DNA from: Alphaproteobacteria bacterium
Lineage (GTDB): Bacteria > Pseudomonadota > Alphaproteobacteria > Rhodobacterales > Rhodobacteraceae
DNA length: 64,000 bases
Assembly (NCBI GenBank): GCA_030425925.1
Contig: JAUHZO010000007.1
Coordinates: forward strand, 62,001 to 126,000
Direction of reading: 5' to 3'
Shown: in pieces, positions 7,880-19,194 of the stretch
How the letters are laid out: each line of letters begins with the position of its first letter
Position numbering within the stretch: the first letter of the stretch is position 1
The notes under the pieces: model-generated
Seen by the model: only the letters and a program-made list of their open reading frames with translations
The model's database searches: none
What the model was told of the DNA's origin: nothing
Position numbers and translations under genes: made by a program

Positions 7880-9622
7880 TCAGAGCACGAAATCGTCCAC
7901 GCTCAGCGCCGTCACGCCCAGCAGGCTCAGCTGGGCATCGCGGGTCCCGTCGCCGTCCACGTCGATCTGCACCAGACTGTGGCCATTTGCCGTTACGCGG
8001 TAGCGCAGTTCCATGGCGTTGCCGGTGAACCCGCCGGTGCCCAGCCAGTCAAAGCCGGCATCCTCGATCCCCGACAGGTCGATCACGTCGGTGCCCGGCA
8101 GGAAACCGCGGACGAAATCGCCGTCCATTTCCAGGGCGCTGTCAAAGACCAGCGTGTCGGCCCCCGGTCCGGGGCGGATGACGTCGATGCCCTCGCCGGC
8201 AAGGATCGTGTCATTGCCGTTGTCGCCGGTGATGGTGTCGTCACCCGCGCCGCCCTCGATCTCGTCGTCGCCGCCCTTGCCGCGCACCACGTCGTTGCCG
8301 TCGCCGCCCAGCACCTCGTCGGCCCCGGCGCCGCCGTTCAGGCTGTCATTGCCGGTGCCGCCGTCGATCAGGTCGTTGCCGCCATTGCCGAACAGTGTGT
8401 CGTCACCGTCGCTCCCGCCGGTCAGGCGATTGTTGCCCTCGTTGCCCTGCACGTTGTCATCCCCGCGCGAGCCTTCCAGCACCAGGTTGTCGCCGCCCAT
8501 CAGATAGACGTTCTCCACCGTCGTCACGATCACGTCCGACGCCCAGAGATAGGCGATGTCGGCCCCGTTGCCGCCGTCGATCCGCGCGCCGTCCTGGTCG
8601 ATGTAGAAGACGTCATTGCCGTTGAGCCCCTGAACGACACCGTCCACCGTGCCGCCGCGCCCGTCGAAACTGTCGGTCCCGGCCCCCAGCGCCAGGGTGC
8701 CGAAGACCTGCCCGGTGTTCGTCACGGCATCGTTGCCGTCACCGGCATCGACATCGCCAGCGATCCGACCGGTGTTGAGCAGGGTGTCGGTGCCGAACCC
8801 CATCAGCACGTCGCCGGTGATGTTGCCGGAATTGTCCAGAAGGTCATCCCCTGACAGGTTGCGCACCTCGCCGTGGATGTCCCCCTGATTGTAGATCGTG
8901 TTGTTGCCGGCAAAAAGCCACACATTGCCGTTCAGCACGCCGCCCGCCAGGTTGCGCAGGATGTCGTCCTGCCCCGAGGTGTCATGCCCGCGCACCGCGC
9001 TGTCCCCGGCGGTGATGGTGCCGCCATTGGTGATGTCGAGCGCGCCGTTGGCCTCGGCCAGCACACCGTCGCGCACCGCCTCGATCAGACCGGTATTGTG
9101 CAGCGCCAGCGTGTTGCGGGATTGCGAAACGCCGTCGCGGCCCGAGATCGTGCCGGTGTTGAGCAGACTGTTGACGGCGCTCAGCCCCTCGCCGCTGTCA
9201 CCGTTGATCTGCACGCCGTTGCCCGCCGCCGACAGGATGCTGCCGGTATTGACGGTGTTGAGAAGGCCAAAACTGTTCACGGCATGGTTGACGGTAAACT
9301 CGCCGATGGACTGGATCGTGCCGGCATTGGTCAGCTCGGACGTGTCGCCGCGCAGCAAGACGGCAATGTAGTCGGAGGAATAGACCGTCACCCCGGCCTC
9401 GACGGTCAGGATGCTGGTGTCGTTGTTGACGCTGGACGAGCCGATGGCGACGGCACTGTCGGAGGCGTAGACCGAACTGGCCAGGTGGATCGAGATGTTT
9501 TCGTTGCCATGAAAGCCGCCGGTGCTCGAGATCAGCACATTGCCGGGCAGGAAGACGAACTCCGCTCCGGCCGTGACGTTTATCTGAGCGAACTGGTCGT
9601 TTGTGACGTATCCAAGGGACAT
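7880..9622 (-). CDS. RTX calcium-binding secreted protein, tandem paralogue
   Basis: The 580-residue protein has the same architecture as the gene downstream. It has an N-terminal YVTNDQ motif (YVTTDQ in the paralogue), NTG-rich beta-helix-like repeats (NTGTILS-like, NTGRIAGDV), and RTX nonapeptides (GGSDGDDTLFGNGGNDLIDG and following). The C-terminal secretion domain (DVIDLSGIEDAGF...VQIDVDGDG) is also shared. Shared order and motifs point to tandem duplication. The ATG at 9622 has AGGA upstream, and extending the ORF to 9829 would overlap glnA. The likely role is a secreted adhesin or matrix protein. The two genes may be cotranscribed. Confidence 0.85.
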   Translation of the reverse strand: MSLGYVTNDQFAQINVTAGAEFVFLPGNVLISSTGGFHGNENISIHLASSVYASDSAVAIGSSSVNNDTSILTVEAGVTVYSSDYIAVLLRGDTSELTNAGTIQSIGEFTVNHAVNSFGLLNTVNTGSILSAAGNGVQINGDSGEGLSAVNSLLNTGTISGRDGVSQSRNTLALHNTGLIEAVRDGVLAEANGALDITNGGTITAGDSAVRGHDTSGQDDILRNLAGGVLNGNVWLFAGNNTIYNQGDIHGEVRNLSGDDLLDNSGNITGDVLMGFGTDTLLNTGRIAGDVDAGDGNDAVTNTGQVFGTLALGAGTDSFDGRGGTVDGVVQGLNGNDVFYIDQDGARIDGGNGADIAYLWASDVIVTTVENVYLMGGDNLVLEGSRGDDNVQGNEGNNRLTGGSDGDDTLFGNGGNDLIDGGTGNDSLNGGAGADEVLGGDGNDVVRGKGGDDEIEGGAGDDTITGDNGNDTILAGEGIDVIRPGPGADTLVFDSALEMDGDFVRGFLPGTDVIDLSGIEDAGFDWLGTGGFTGNAMELRYRVTANGHSLVQIDVDGDGTRDAQLSLLGVTALSVDDFVL

Positions 9623-9733
9623 GGGCGGAAATTCCTGTCGGATTGTTGAGAATGGAATGACGTGACTGCAATCAGAACAGGACCACCCCCGCGCGCCTGT
9701 CAACCCCCGGCCCGCTCCCCGCCCCCGGAAAGC

Positions 9734-9761
9734 AAAAAGGCGCCCGCAAGGGGCGCCTTTT
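9734..9761 (-). terminator. Rho-independent terminator of glnBA
   Basis: Read on the minus strand, GGCGCC arms (9739-9744 and 9752-9757) enclose a 7-nt loop, with A-tracts on one side giving TTTTT after the stem. It starts about 20 bp past the glnA stop. This is the clearest intrinsic terminator in the window. Confidence 0.85.
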
Positions 9762-9779
9762 CCGAACCTGTGTCCAGCT

Positions 9780-11186
9780 TCAGCAGCTGTAATACATCTT
9801 GAATTCCACCGGGTGCGGGGTGTGTTCAAACAGCTCGATCTCTTCCATCTTCAGCTCGATATAGCCGTCGATCTGGTCCTTGGTGAACACGTCGCCCTTG
9901 AGCAGGAAGTCGTGGTCGGCCTTCAGGCAGTCGATCGCCTCGCGCAGCGAGCCGCAGACCGTCGGGATGCCTTCCAGCTCTTCCGGCGGCAGGTCGTAGA
10001 GGTTCTTGTCCATCGCCTCGCCCGGGTCGATCTTGTTCTCGATCCCGTCCAGACCGGCCATCAGCAGGGCGGCAAAGCACAGGTAGGGGTTGGCGGACGG
10101 GTCGGGGAAACGGGCCTCGACGCGCTTGGCCTTGGGGCTTTCGGTCCACGGGATCCGCACGCAGCCCGAACGGTTGCGAGCCGAATAGGCGCGCAGAACC
10201 GGCGCCTCGAAGCCCGGGATCAGGCGCTTGTAGGAGTTGGTCGACGGGTTGGTGAAGGCGTTCAGCGTCTTGGCGTGCTTGAGGATGCCGCCGATGAAGA
10301 ACAGCGCCTCTTCGCTCAGATCCGCGTACTTGTCGCCGGCAAAGAGCGGCTTGCCGTCCTTCCAGATCGACATGTTGCAATGCATGCCGGTGCCGTTGTC
10401 GCCGTAGATCGGCTTGGGCATGAAGGTGGCCGACTTGCCGTAGGCCTGGGCCACGTTGTGGATGACATACTTGTACTTCTGCATCTCGTCGGCCTGCCTG
10501 GTCAGGCTGTCGAAGATCAGGCCCAGTTCGTGCTGGCAGGACGCCACCTCGTGGTGGTGCTTGTCGACCTTCATGCCGATGTTCTTCATCGTCGACAGCA
10601 TTTCCGAACGGATGTCCTGGCCGTCATCGATGGGCGGAACGGGGAAGTAGCCGCCCTTGACGCCCGGACGGTGGCCGGTATTGCCCATCTCGTATTCGGT
10701 GTCGGTGTTCCAGGCGGCATCCAGGGCGTCCACCTCGTAAGACACCTTGTTCATGCTGTTGGAGAACCGCACGTCGTCGAACAGGAAGAATTCCGCCTCG
10801 GGGCCCCAGTAGGACACGTCGCCGATGCCGGTGGACTTCAGGTAGGCCTCGGCCTTCTGGGCGGTGCCGCGCGGATCGCGCTCATAGGCCTCGCCGGTGT
10901 CGGGCTCGACCACCGAACAATGCAGGCACAGCGTCTTTTCCGCAAAGAACGGGTCGATATAAGCGCTTTCGGTGTCGGGCATCAGCTTCATGTCCGAGGC
11001 CTCGATGGATTTCCAGCCGGCGATCGACGAGCCGTCGAACATGAAGCCTTCTTCGAGGAAATCCTCGTCAACCAGATGCGCCATGACCGTCACGTGCTGC
11101 AGCTTGCCGCGCGGATCGGTAAAGCGGATGTCGACATAGGCGACGTCCTCGTCCTTCATCATGGCCAGAACGGTGTCCTTGCTCAT
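9780..11186 (-). CDS. glnA: Glutamine synthetase, type I
   Basis: The 468-residue enzyme makes glutamine from glutamate, ammonia and ATP and is the main ammonium assimilation step. It is the dodecameric GSI-beta form. The nucleotide and metal motif [16 protein letters not shown] lies at about 264-279, and Y397 in [10 protein letters not shown] is the site of adenylylation. Length and start ([10 protein letters not shown]) match the family, and GGGAAG precedes the ATG. It lies 36 bp downstream of glnB in the same operon, so PII and its target pathway are coexpressed. A strong terminator follows. Confidence 0.98.
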   Translation of the reverse strand: MSKDTVLAMMKDEDVAYVDIRFTDPRGKLQHVTVMAHLVDEDFLEEGFMFDGSSIAGWKSIEASDMKLMPDTESAYIDPFFAEKTLCLHCSVVEPDTGEAYERDPRGTAQKAEAYLKSTGIGDVSYWGPEAEFFLFDDVRFSNSMNKVSYEVDALDAAWNTDTEYEMGNTGHRPGVKGGYFPVPPIDDGQDIRSEMLSTMKNIGMKVDKHHHEVASCQHELGLIFDSLTRQADEMQKYKYVIHNVAQAYGKSATFMPKPIYGDNGTGMHCNMSIWKDGKPLFAGDKYADLSEEALFFIGGILKHAKTLNAFTNPSTNSYKRLIPGFEAPVLRAYSARNRSGCVRIPWTESPKAKRVEARFPDPSANPYLCFAALLMAGLDGIENKIDPGEAMDKNLYDLPPEELEGIPTVCGSLREAIDCLKADHDFLLKGDVFTKDQIDGYIELKMEEIELFEHTPHPVEFKMYYSC

Positions 11187-11222
11187 TCTTTCTTCCCTTT
11201 CTGTCTATGGGGTCGTGTCGTG

Positions 11223-13320
<2,098 letters not shown>

Positions 13321-13338
13321 GGCCGGGGTCAGCCCGCC

Positions 13339-13836
13339 TTACGCGTCGGCCATGGCGGGCAGGGCCGAGGCCACTTCGAGCCCGTCGGCATAGACAATGT
13401 GCGGGGCGTCAAAGACCAGCTCCACCAGGTCCATCTCCGCCGGGCCAAGATCGCGGACGAATTCGCCATCGACCAGCCGCGCCGCGGGCACCAGCGCCTG
13501 AGAGGCCCCGAAGAGCGCCCCGGCGCGCCAGTCGCGGATCAGGATTTCCTGCCGCGCCGGAAACACCGCATCGCGGTCGGGACGGGTATTGCCGAGCGAG
13601 CCCGCACGGATCGCCACCGCAGGGATGACGCGGCGCGTGCGGCGTATCTGCGTGACCACGGCCATGCCGCTGTCGCGGGTGATCACGCGATCGCCGGGAT
13701 TGAGATATTCCACCGGAAGCGCGCCCTCGAGCGTCAGCACCACCGTTCCGGCGGCCAGCGCATTGCAGGCGGTTTGCGGCTCCACATGGCGCGCGGGACG
13801 ACTCCCGTTCTCGCGCCCGACCGTTTTCGGTTCCAT
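13339..13836 (-). CDS. Hint-domain (Hedgehog/intein-like) protein, degenerate
   Basis: The 165-residue protein is recognised as a Hint_2-type domain by the stretch EGALPVEYLNPGDRVITRDSG (residues 38-57; compare VEDLQVGDRVITRDNG in the giant RTX protein) and a candidate nucleophile C24. The SPNHRVLV block of active Hint domains reads FPARQEILI here, with Q96 where histidine is expected. Self-cleavage is therefore probably lost. The ATG at 13836 has AGGA 9 nt upstream. It stands alone and ends 19 bp from nnrD. Many roseobacter Hint_2 proteins are exported with RTX proteins, so an accessory role is possible but is inference. Confidence 0.7.
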   Translation of the reverse strand: MEPKTVGRENGSRPARHVEPQTACNALAAGTVVLTLEGALPVEYLNPGDRVITRDSGMAVVTQIRRTRRVIPAVAIRAGSLGNTRPDRDAVFPARQEILIRDWRAGALFGASQALVPAARLVDGEFVRDLGPAEMDLVELVFDAPHIVYADGLEVASALPAMADA

Positions 13837-14014
13837 GGGCGGTATCCTGTATTGTTCTGCCTCGATTTTTTGCGTCACATTATGGCAAGAATGGGTAAAT
13901 GTCGCGCCCTTTTTGCGCGGAACCCCATACTTTTGAGGCATTCTGCTGTCCGTCTGCCGCCCGCATCTTTTCGCTCGCGCCGCGGCCTGCGCTTTGCTAA
14001 ACCGCGCGGCACCT

Positions 14015-14099
14015 GCGGGTGTGGCGAAATTGGTAGACGCACCAGATTTAGGTTCTGGCGCCGCAAGGCGTGGGGGTTCAAGTCCCTCCACCCGCACCA
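14015..14099 (+). tRNA. tRNA-Leu (anticodon TAG)
   Basis: The cloverleaf is complete. The acceptor GCGGGTG pairs with CACCCGC, the anticodon stem CCAGA/TCTGG holds loop TTTAGGT (anticodon TAG, reading CUN codons), and a long class II variable arm GCGCCGCAAGGCGT is present. The T-arm contains GGTTCAAGTCC, with discriminator A and an encoded CCA at 14097-14099. It stands between the Hint gene and the RTX leader. No integrase or att-like duplication of its 3' end was noticed in the window. Confidence 0.97.
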
Positions 14100-14950
14100 A
14101 GGACATCCCGGCATTTGCCATTGTCAGGTACAGGGCGCACCGCGCGGGCCCCGTCCGACTCACGTCAAAGGGGCCGACCCGGAATGTGACCGCTCTGCGG
14201 CACGTCTCCGGGCGGACTGTGGCGGAATGTGGCGGATCGGGGGCGCGGGATCGCGGCGGAAATGCGGCGGACCGGGCCGATTTGACTCAAATGATTCGAC
14301 CGGATTTAACCCTCGGGCCGGGGGCTGCGGCGTCAATTCGGGGGCATCGCCGGGATTGGTTCTGCGGCAAAAACAAAGCGCGCCACATTCGGGCGGCGGC
14401 AATGCGCCGAATGTGGCGGCACGGGGGCGAACTGTGGCGTTTCCGATTCGATGACAATGGCCGCGTGGCACCGACCGGCAAACCCCGAAACCTCGCATGA
14501 TCGCCGCGCCTGCCCACAACAGCTTGTGATCGCGCGGCTTTTGGCGGGAAACAATCCAACGATACTCGCGTCTAGTTCGGCTGTCCCGAAGCAGGATTTT
14601 GCGGCGCAAAGGGATAGGTTTGGCCGTTTTCCCGCCATTTTTCCTTTCTCTTGAGCCCCCGATCCCCCTATTAATCTCCTCAAGCCCAACTGGGGGGTGA
14701 AGACTGCTGGCCACGGTGGCGGCCGCGAACTGTCAAGCATCCGCGAGGATGCGAACGGACGCGAGAGCGGAGAAGCCGCTCGTGCCGCTAGGCGATCTTC
14801 GTCCACGTCAAGACGTGGGCAGAGGCACGCGATCCGATCGCATTTTTTGCAGGCATGACGCGCAACTGAGGAACCGGGCAGTGCTGCGGGCATTGTCTCC
14901 GCACATGCGGATGGGGGATGCCCCCCGCTAGAGAGTATGAGGGTCGAAAG
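14100..14950 (+). promoter_or_regulatory. 851-bp gene-free region and structured leader of the giant RTX gene
   Basis: No credible gene is present. The first half carries an array related to A[A/C]TGTGGCGG: 14216-14225, 14226-14235, 14261-14270 (TGC for TGT), 14381-14390 (reverse), 14410-14419 and 14431-14440. Two of these form a 10-bp inverted pair (14382-14391 and 14408-14417). The second half looks like a structured 5' leader: GCATCC-GCGA-GGATGC (14737-14752, GNRA loop), a CCACGT/ACGTGG hairpin (14803-14818), and GCGAT/ATCGC followed by ATTTTTT (14829-14847), which resembles a weak attenuator. The RTX start codon follows AGGG at 14951. Confidence 0.5.
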
Positions 14951-17900
14951 ATGGCTGATCTGTTTCTGAACTGGGGTGATCTTGGCCCCTATGGTACGAG
15001 CCTGGCAAGTGGCGCGACCACCACCGTGGACACCGGCGGCATGGCCGTCGACATCACCTACTCGGCGCAGGACCCGTTCGCCACGGCGTTCACCTTCAAC
15101 GCCGACGGCTATGTCGAGGCCGCCGACGATCTGAACCCGAACTCGTTCCTGAAGCTGTTCGACGACAACAATGACGACGGCGCGCCGGCCAACGGCACCG
15201 CCGTGCTGGAGTTCAGCGCCATCGACACCGCAAACTTCACCGACGAAGTGCAGAACGTCGAATTCCGCATCAACGACATCGACCTGCTGGCCGCAGGCGG
15301 CGACCTGGGCGAGGACAACGCCGCAGGGTTCGAGGACATCGTGACCGTGCTGGCCTTTGACGCCGACGGCGTGGCCGTTCCGGTGACGCTGACCCCCGAA
15401 GGCGGCGTGTCGGTGGCCGGGGCCACGGCGACCGGCACCGAGGAAACCGGTTTCGCCGATGCCGCAGGCTCGATCCTGGTGAACATCGCGGGCCCGGTGG
15501 CGCGCATCGAGATCGTCTATGAAAACGGCGACACCGCGCAGCAGGGCGTCACCATCTCGGACGTGAACTTCTCCACCGTCGACGTGTCGGACGAACCGCC
15601 GGTGGCCGTGGACGACAGCGCCACCACGCCGGAAGACACCGCCGTCGTCATCGACGTGCTGACCAATGACAGCGACCCCGAAGGCGGCGCGCTGACCGTG
15701 ACCGGCGCCACCGTCGACACCGGCACCGTGGCGGTCAACCCCGACGGCACGCTGACCTACACGCCCGCCGCCGATTACAACGGCCCGGCGACCATCGTCT
15801 ACACCATCGCCGACCCGGACGGGAACACTGCCACTGGCGAAGTCGCCGTGACCGTGGAACCGGTCAACGACGCGCCGGTGCCGACGCCCGATACCGGCAC
15901 CACCGCAGAAGGCACGCCGGTCACGCTGGACGACCCGTCGGACAATGACAGCGATCCCGACGGCGATCCGCTGACCACCGTAGGCGTGGGCACGCCGACC
16001 AACGGCACCGCCACGCTGAACCCGGACGGCACCGTGACCTACACGCCCGACGATGGCTTTACGGGAGAGGACACGATCCCCTACACCGTCACCGATGGCG
16101 AAGACACCGTCCCGGGCGAGATCATCGTGACCGTGACCCCGGACGAGGATCCCAACGGCGCACCCGTCACCACCCCGGACACTGCGACGACCGAGGAAGA
16201 CACCGCGGTCACCATCGCCGACCCGTCGGCCAACGACACCGATCCCGATGGCGATCCGGTCACCGTGGACAGCATCGGCACGCCGACCAACGGCACCGCC
16301 ACGCTGAACCCCGACGGCACCGTGACCTACACGCCGGACACCGGCTTCACCGGCACGGACACGATCCCCTATGTCGCCACGGATGGCGAGGACACCACGC
16401 CGGGCGAGATCATCGTCACCGTGACGCCGGAAAGCGACGACACCGCCCCCGTGGCCGTGGACGATGCCGCCACCACGCCCGAAGACACCCCTGTCACCAT
16501 TGCCGTCCTGGACAATGACAGCGATCCCGAGGGCGAGGACATCTTTGTCACCAGCGTGGACGATCCGGCCAACGGCACCGCCATTGTGGGCGCCGGCGGC
16601 GTGATCGAATACACCCCCGATGCAGGCTTCACCGGCACCGACACGTTCAACTACGTGCTGGGCGACGATGAAGGCCTGTCCGACATCGCCACGGTGACCG
16701 TCACCGTGACGCCCGAAGGGGACGGCAACGGCGCACCCGTCACCACCCCGGACACTGCGACGACCGAGGAAGACACCGCGGTCACCATCGCCGACCCGGC
16801 GGCCAACGACACCGATCCCGATGGCGATCCGGTCACCGTGGACAGCATCGGCACGCCGACCAACGGCACCGCCACGCTGAACCCCGACGGCACCGTGACC
16901 TACACGCCGGACACCGGCTTTACCGGCACGGACACGATCCCCTACATCGCCACCGATGGCGAGGACACCACGCCGGGCGAGATCATCGTCACCGTGACGC
17001 CGGAAGAAGACGACGCGCCCACCGCGGTGGACGATGCCGTCACCACCGACGAAGACACGCCTGTCACCCTCGACCCCACGGCCAACGACACCGATCCGCA
17101 GGACGATCCGCTGACCGTGGACAGCATCGGCACGCCCACCAACGGCACCGCCACGCTGAACCCGGACGGCACCGTGACCTACACGCCGGACACCGGCTTC
17201 ACCGGCACGGACACGATCCCCTATGTCGTGTCGGACGATGACGGGAACACCGATACCGGCGAGATCGTCGTCACCGTCGAACCGGCCGACGAAGGCCGCA
17301 TCGACACCGACATCTTCCCGGTGGATCCCGCGGACCAGGCGCTCGACCCGTTCGACGGTCTGGACGAAGATCCCGATCCGACGGACGATCTGGACGACAT
17401 CGTGGGCACCGGCGGGGCGGACACCATCTCGACCGGCGATGACGACGACACCATCGTCGCGGGTGACGGCAACGACTCCATCGCGCCGGGCATCGATGAC
17501 GACCTGGTGGACCTCGGCGGCGGCAACGACCTGCTGATCGACGTGCAGGGCGCCGACACCATCACCGGTGGCCAGGGCGACGACACGATCATCGCGGGCT
17601 TTGACACCGTGCCGATCGAAACCCCCGAGGACGGCGTTCTGCCGGGCCTGCTGTCCGATTATGTCGGCGACAGCGCGTCCTTTGCGCCGGGCAACCCGGT
17701 GGGCGATCTGCTGAGCGGGCTGGGCTTTGCCTCGGATCCGAACACCACCGACAACGCCGACAGCGTGCAGGGCAACCTGGGGGCCGACTCGATCTCGACC
17801 GGCGATGACGCCGACACCATCGATGGCGGCGGCGACAACGACACCGTGGATGCGGGCATCGACGACGACCTCGTGTTTGGCGGTCAGGGCGACGACTCGC

Positions 17901-19063
17901 TGATCGGCGGCCATGGCTCGGACACCATCGACGGCGGTCAGGACGACGACTTCATCGACGGGTCGAACCTGGCAGCGCTGGAACTGACCGACGATGTCGA
18001 CGCGGTGCCGGAAAACGACCGTGACAGCCTGATCGGTGCCCTGGGCGACGATACGATCCTGGGTGGCGACGACGACGACACGCTGATCGGCGGGTCGGGC
18101 GATGACAGCCTCGATGGCGGCATCGACGAGGACTCGATCCTCGGCGGCAACGACAACGACACGCTGATCGGTGGCCAGGGCGGCGACACGCTGGATGGCG
18201 GCGCCGGGGCCGACTCGATCTCGGGCGGGGCCGATCGCGACGTGATCAACGTCAACGGCCCGGACGAAGGTGTCGACGACACCATCGACGGCGGTGCCGA
18301 GGGTGACGATTTCGACGTGCTGAACCTCAACGGCTTCGGTGTCCGGGGCGAGGACTGGCGCATCGTCGACGTCACGCCGGACAGCAACGGCAACGGCATC
18401 GACGGCACGGTGGAAATCCTGGCCGATGATGGCAGCGTGACGGGCGAATTCGACTTCTTCGAGATCGAGCAGGTCATCCCCTGCTTTACCCCCGGCACCC
18501 TGATCGCCACCCCGCAGGGCGAACGCCTGGTCGAAGACCTGCAGGTCGGCGACCGCGTGATCACCCGCGACAACGGCATCCAGGAGATCAAGTGGGTGGG
18601 CCGCAAGGACCTGACCGGCATCGAACTGGCACGCAAGCCGCACTTCAAGCCGATCCTGATCCAGAAGGGTGCCCTGGGCAACAACCTGCCAGAGCACGAC
18701 ATGCTGGTTTCGCCGAACCACCGGGTTCTGGTCGCCAACGACAAGACCGCACTTTACTTCGAAGAGCGTGAGGTTCTCGTCGCGGCCAAGCACCTGACCG
18801 GTCTGGACGGGGTGGACGAGGTGGAAAGCCTGGGCGTCAGCTACATCCACGTGATGTTCGACCAGCACGAGGTGATCCTGTCGAACGGCGCCTGGACCGA
18901 AAGCTTCCAGCCCGGCGATTACAGCCTCAAGGGCATCGGCAACGCGCAGCGTCAGGAAATCTTGGAACTCTTCCCGGAACTGGAGCACGAAGACGGTCTC
19001 AAGGCCTATGGCTCTGCCCGCCGCTCGCTCAAGAAGCACGAGGCCGCGCTTCTGACCAAGTGA
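14951..19063 (+). CDS. Giant Ig-like/RTX/Hint secreted protein
   Basis: The very acidic 1370-residue protein lacks a Sec signal and is predicted to leave by type I secretion. Its order is: an N-terminal domain (1-215), then six Ig/cadherin-like repeats (about 215-780; each PVAVDD or PVTTPDT, ...NDTDPDGDP..., ...TYTPDTGFTGTDTI). RTX calcium nonapeptides follow (about 816-1113, GGxGDDT type), and a C-terminal Hint_2 domain (1178-1370) closes it. The Hint nucleophile C1178 (CFTPGTLIATP) and H1257 (SPNHRVLV) are present, so self-processing is possible. The ATG at 14951 has AGGG upstream; the preceding 11 codons of open frame lack a ribosome site. The probable role is a cell-surface or biofilm adhesin. 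A long unusual leader precedes it and a perfect terminator follows. Confidence 0.88.
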   Translation: MADLFLNWGDLGPYGTSLASGATTTVDTGGMAVDITYSAQDPFATAFTFNADGYVEAADDLNPNSFLKLFDDNNDDGAPANGTAVLEFSAIDTANFTDEVQNVEFRINDIDLLAAGGDLGEDNAAGFEDIVTVLAFDADGVAVPVTLTPEGGVSVAGATATGTEETGFADAAGSILVNIAGPVARIEIVYENGDTAQQGVTISDVNFSTVDVSDEPPVAVDDSATTPEDTAVVIDVLTNDSDPEGGALTVTGATVDTGTVAVNPDGTLTYTPAADYNGPATIVYTIADPDGNTATGEVAVTVEPVNDAPVPTPDTGTTAEGTPVTLDDPSDNDSDPDGDPLTTVGVGTPTNGTATLNPDGTVTYTPDDGFTGEDTIPYTVTDGEDTVPGEIIVTVTPDEDPNGAPVTTPDTATTEEDTAVTIADPSANDTDPDGDPVTVDSIGTPTNGTATLNPDGTVTYTPDTGFTGTDTIPYVATDGEDTTPGEIIVTVTPESDDTAPVAVDDAATTPEDTPVTIAVLDNDSDPEGEDIFVTSVDDPANGTAIVGAGGVIEYTPDAGFTGTDTFNYVLGDDEGLSDIATVTVTVTPEGDGNGAPVTTPDTATTEEDTAVTIADPAANDTDPDGDPVTVDSIGTPTNGTATLNPDGTVTYTPDTGFTGTDTIPYIATDGEDTTPGEIIVTVTPEEDDAPTAVDDAVTTDEDTPVTLDPTANDTDPQDDPLTVDSIGTPTNGTATLNPDGTVTYTPDTGFTGTDTIPYVVSDDDGNTDTGEIVVTVEPADEGRIDTDIFPVDPADQALDPFDGLDEDPDPTDDLDDIVGTGGADTISTGDDDDTIVAGDGNDSIAPGIDDDLVDLGGGNDLLIDVQGADTITGGQGDDTIIAGFDTVPIETPEDGVLPGLLSDYVGDSASFAPGNPVGDLLSGLGFASDPNTTDNADSVQGNLGADSISTGDDADTIDGGGDNDTVDAGIDDDLVFGGQGDDSLIGGHGSDTIDGGQDDDFIDGSNLAALELTDDVDAVPENDRDSLIGALGDDTILGGDDDDTLIGGSGDDSLDGGIDEDSILGGNDNDTLIGGQGGDTLDGGAGADSISGGADRDVINVNGPDEGVDDTIDGGAEGDDFDVLNLNGFGVRGEDWRIVDVTPDSNGNGIDGTVEILADDGSVTGEFDFFEIEQVIPCFTPGTLIATPQGERLVEDLQVGDRVITRDNGIQEIKWVGRKDLTGIELARKPHFKPILIQKGALGNNLPEHDMLVSPNHRVLVANDKTALYFEEREVLVAAKHLTGLDGVDEVESLGVSYIHVMFDQHEVILSNGAWTESFQPGDYSLKGIGNAQRQEILELFPELEHEDGLKAYGSARRSLKKHEAALLTK
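16154..17005 (+). repeat. Near-identical 279-bp direct repeats within the Ig-like region
   Basis: Bases 16154-16432 recur at 16727-17005 (573 bp, or 191 codons, later) with only a few differences, among them S to A, V to I, and a silent GGCTTC to GGCTTT. A third, shorter related block lies at about 17113-17225. The other Ig-like repeats have diverged much more. The pattern indicates recent in-frame duplication or gene conversion of whole domains. Confidence 0.85.
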
Positions 19064-19142
19064 TCCCGGCGCGACCGGAACGGAATATGCAGCTCCGTTC
19101 CGGCGTCCCTAGATCGCCTAGACGACCCGGAACGGAAAGACA

Positions 19143-19166
19143 CGGGGCAGCCTTCGGGCTGCCCCG
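19143..19166 (+). terminator. Terminator of the giant RTX gene
   Basis: CGGGGCAGCC and GGCTGCCCCG pair perfectly over 10 bp around a TTCG tetraloop, followed by TCCTTGTCTT. It lies 80 bp after the RTX stop and just before the converging MobA-like gene, so it may act in both directions. Confidence 0.8.
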
Positions 19167-19194
19167 TCCTTGTCTTGCGCCGCATCCGGCGGGC

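Noticed and set aside
14015-14099. Genomic island inserted at tRNA-Leu
   Set aside because: No integrase follows the tRNA and no duplicated 3' tRNA segment was seen; the neighbours look like core or lineage-typical genes.
14333-19039. A 1568-codon open frame on the minus strand opposite the giant RTX gene
   Set aside because: It mirrors the acidic, GC-rich repeats of the real gene, gives a His/Val/Arg-rich chain without domains, has no ribosome site, and runs across the structured leader.
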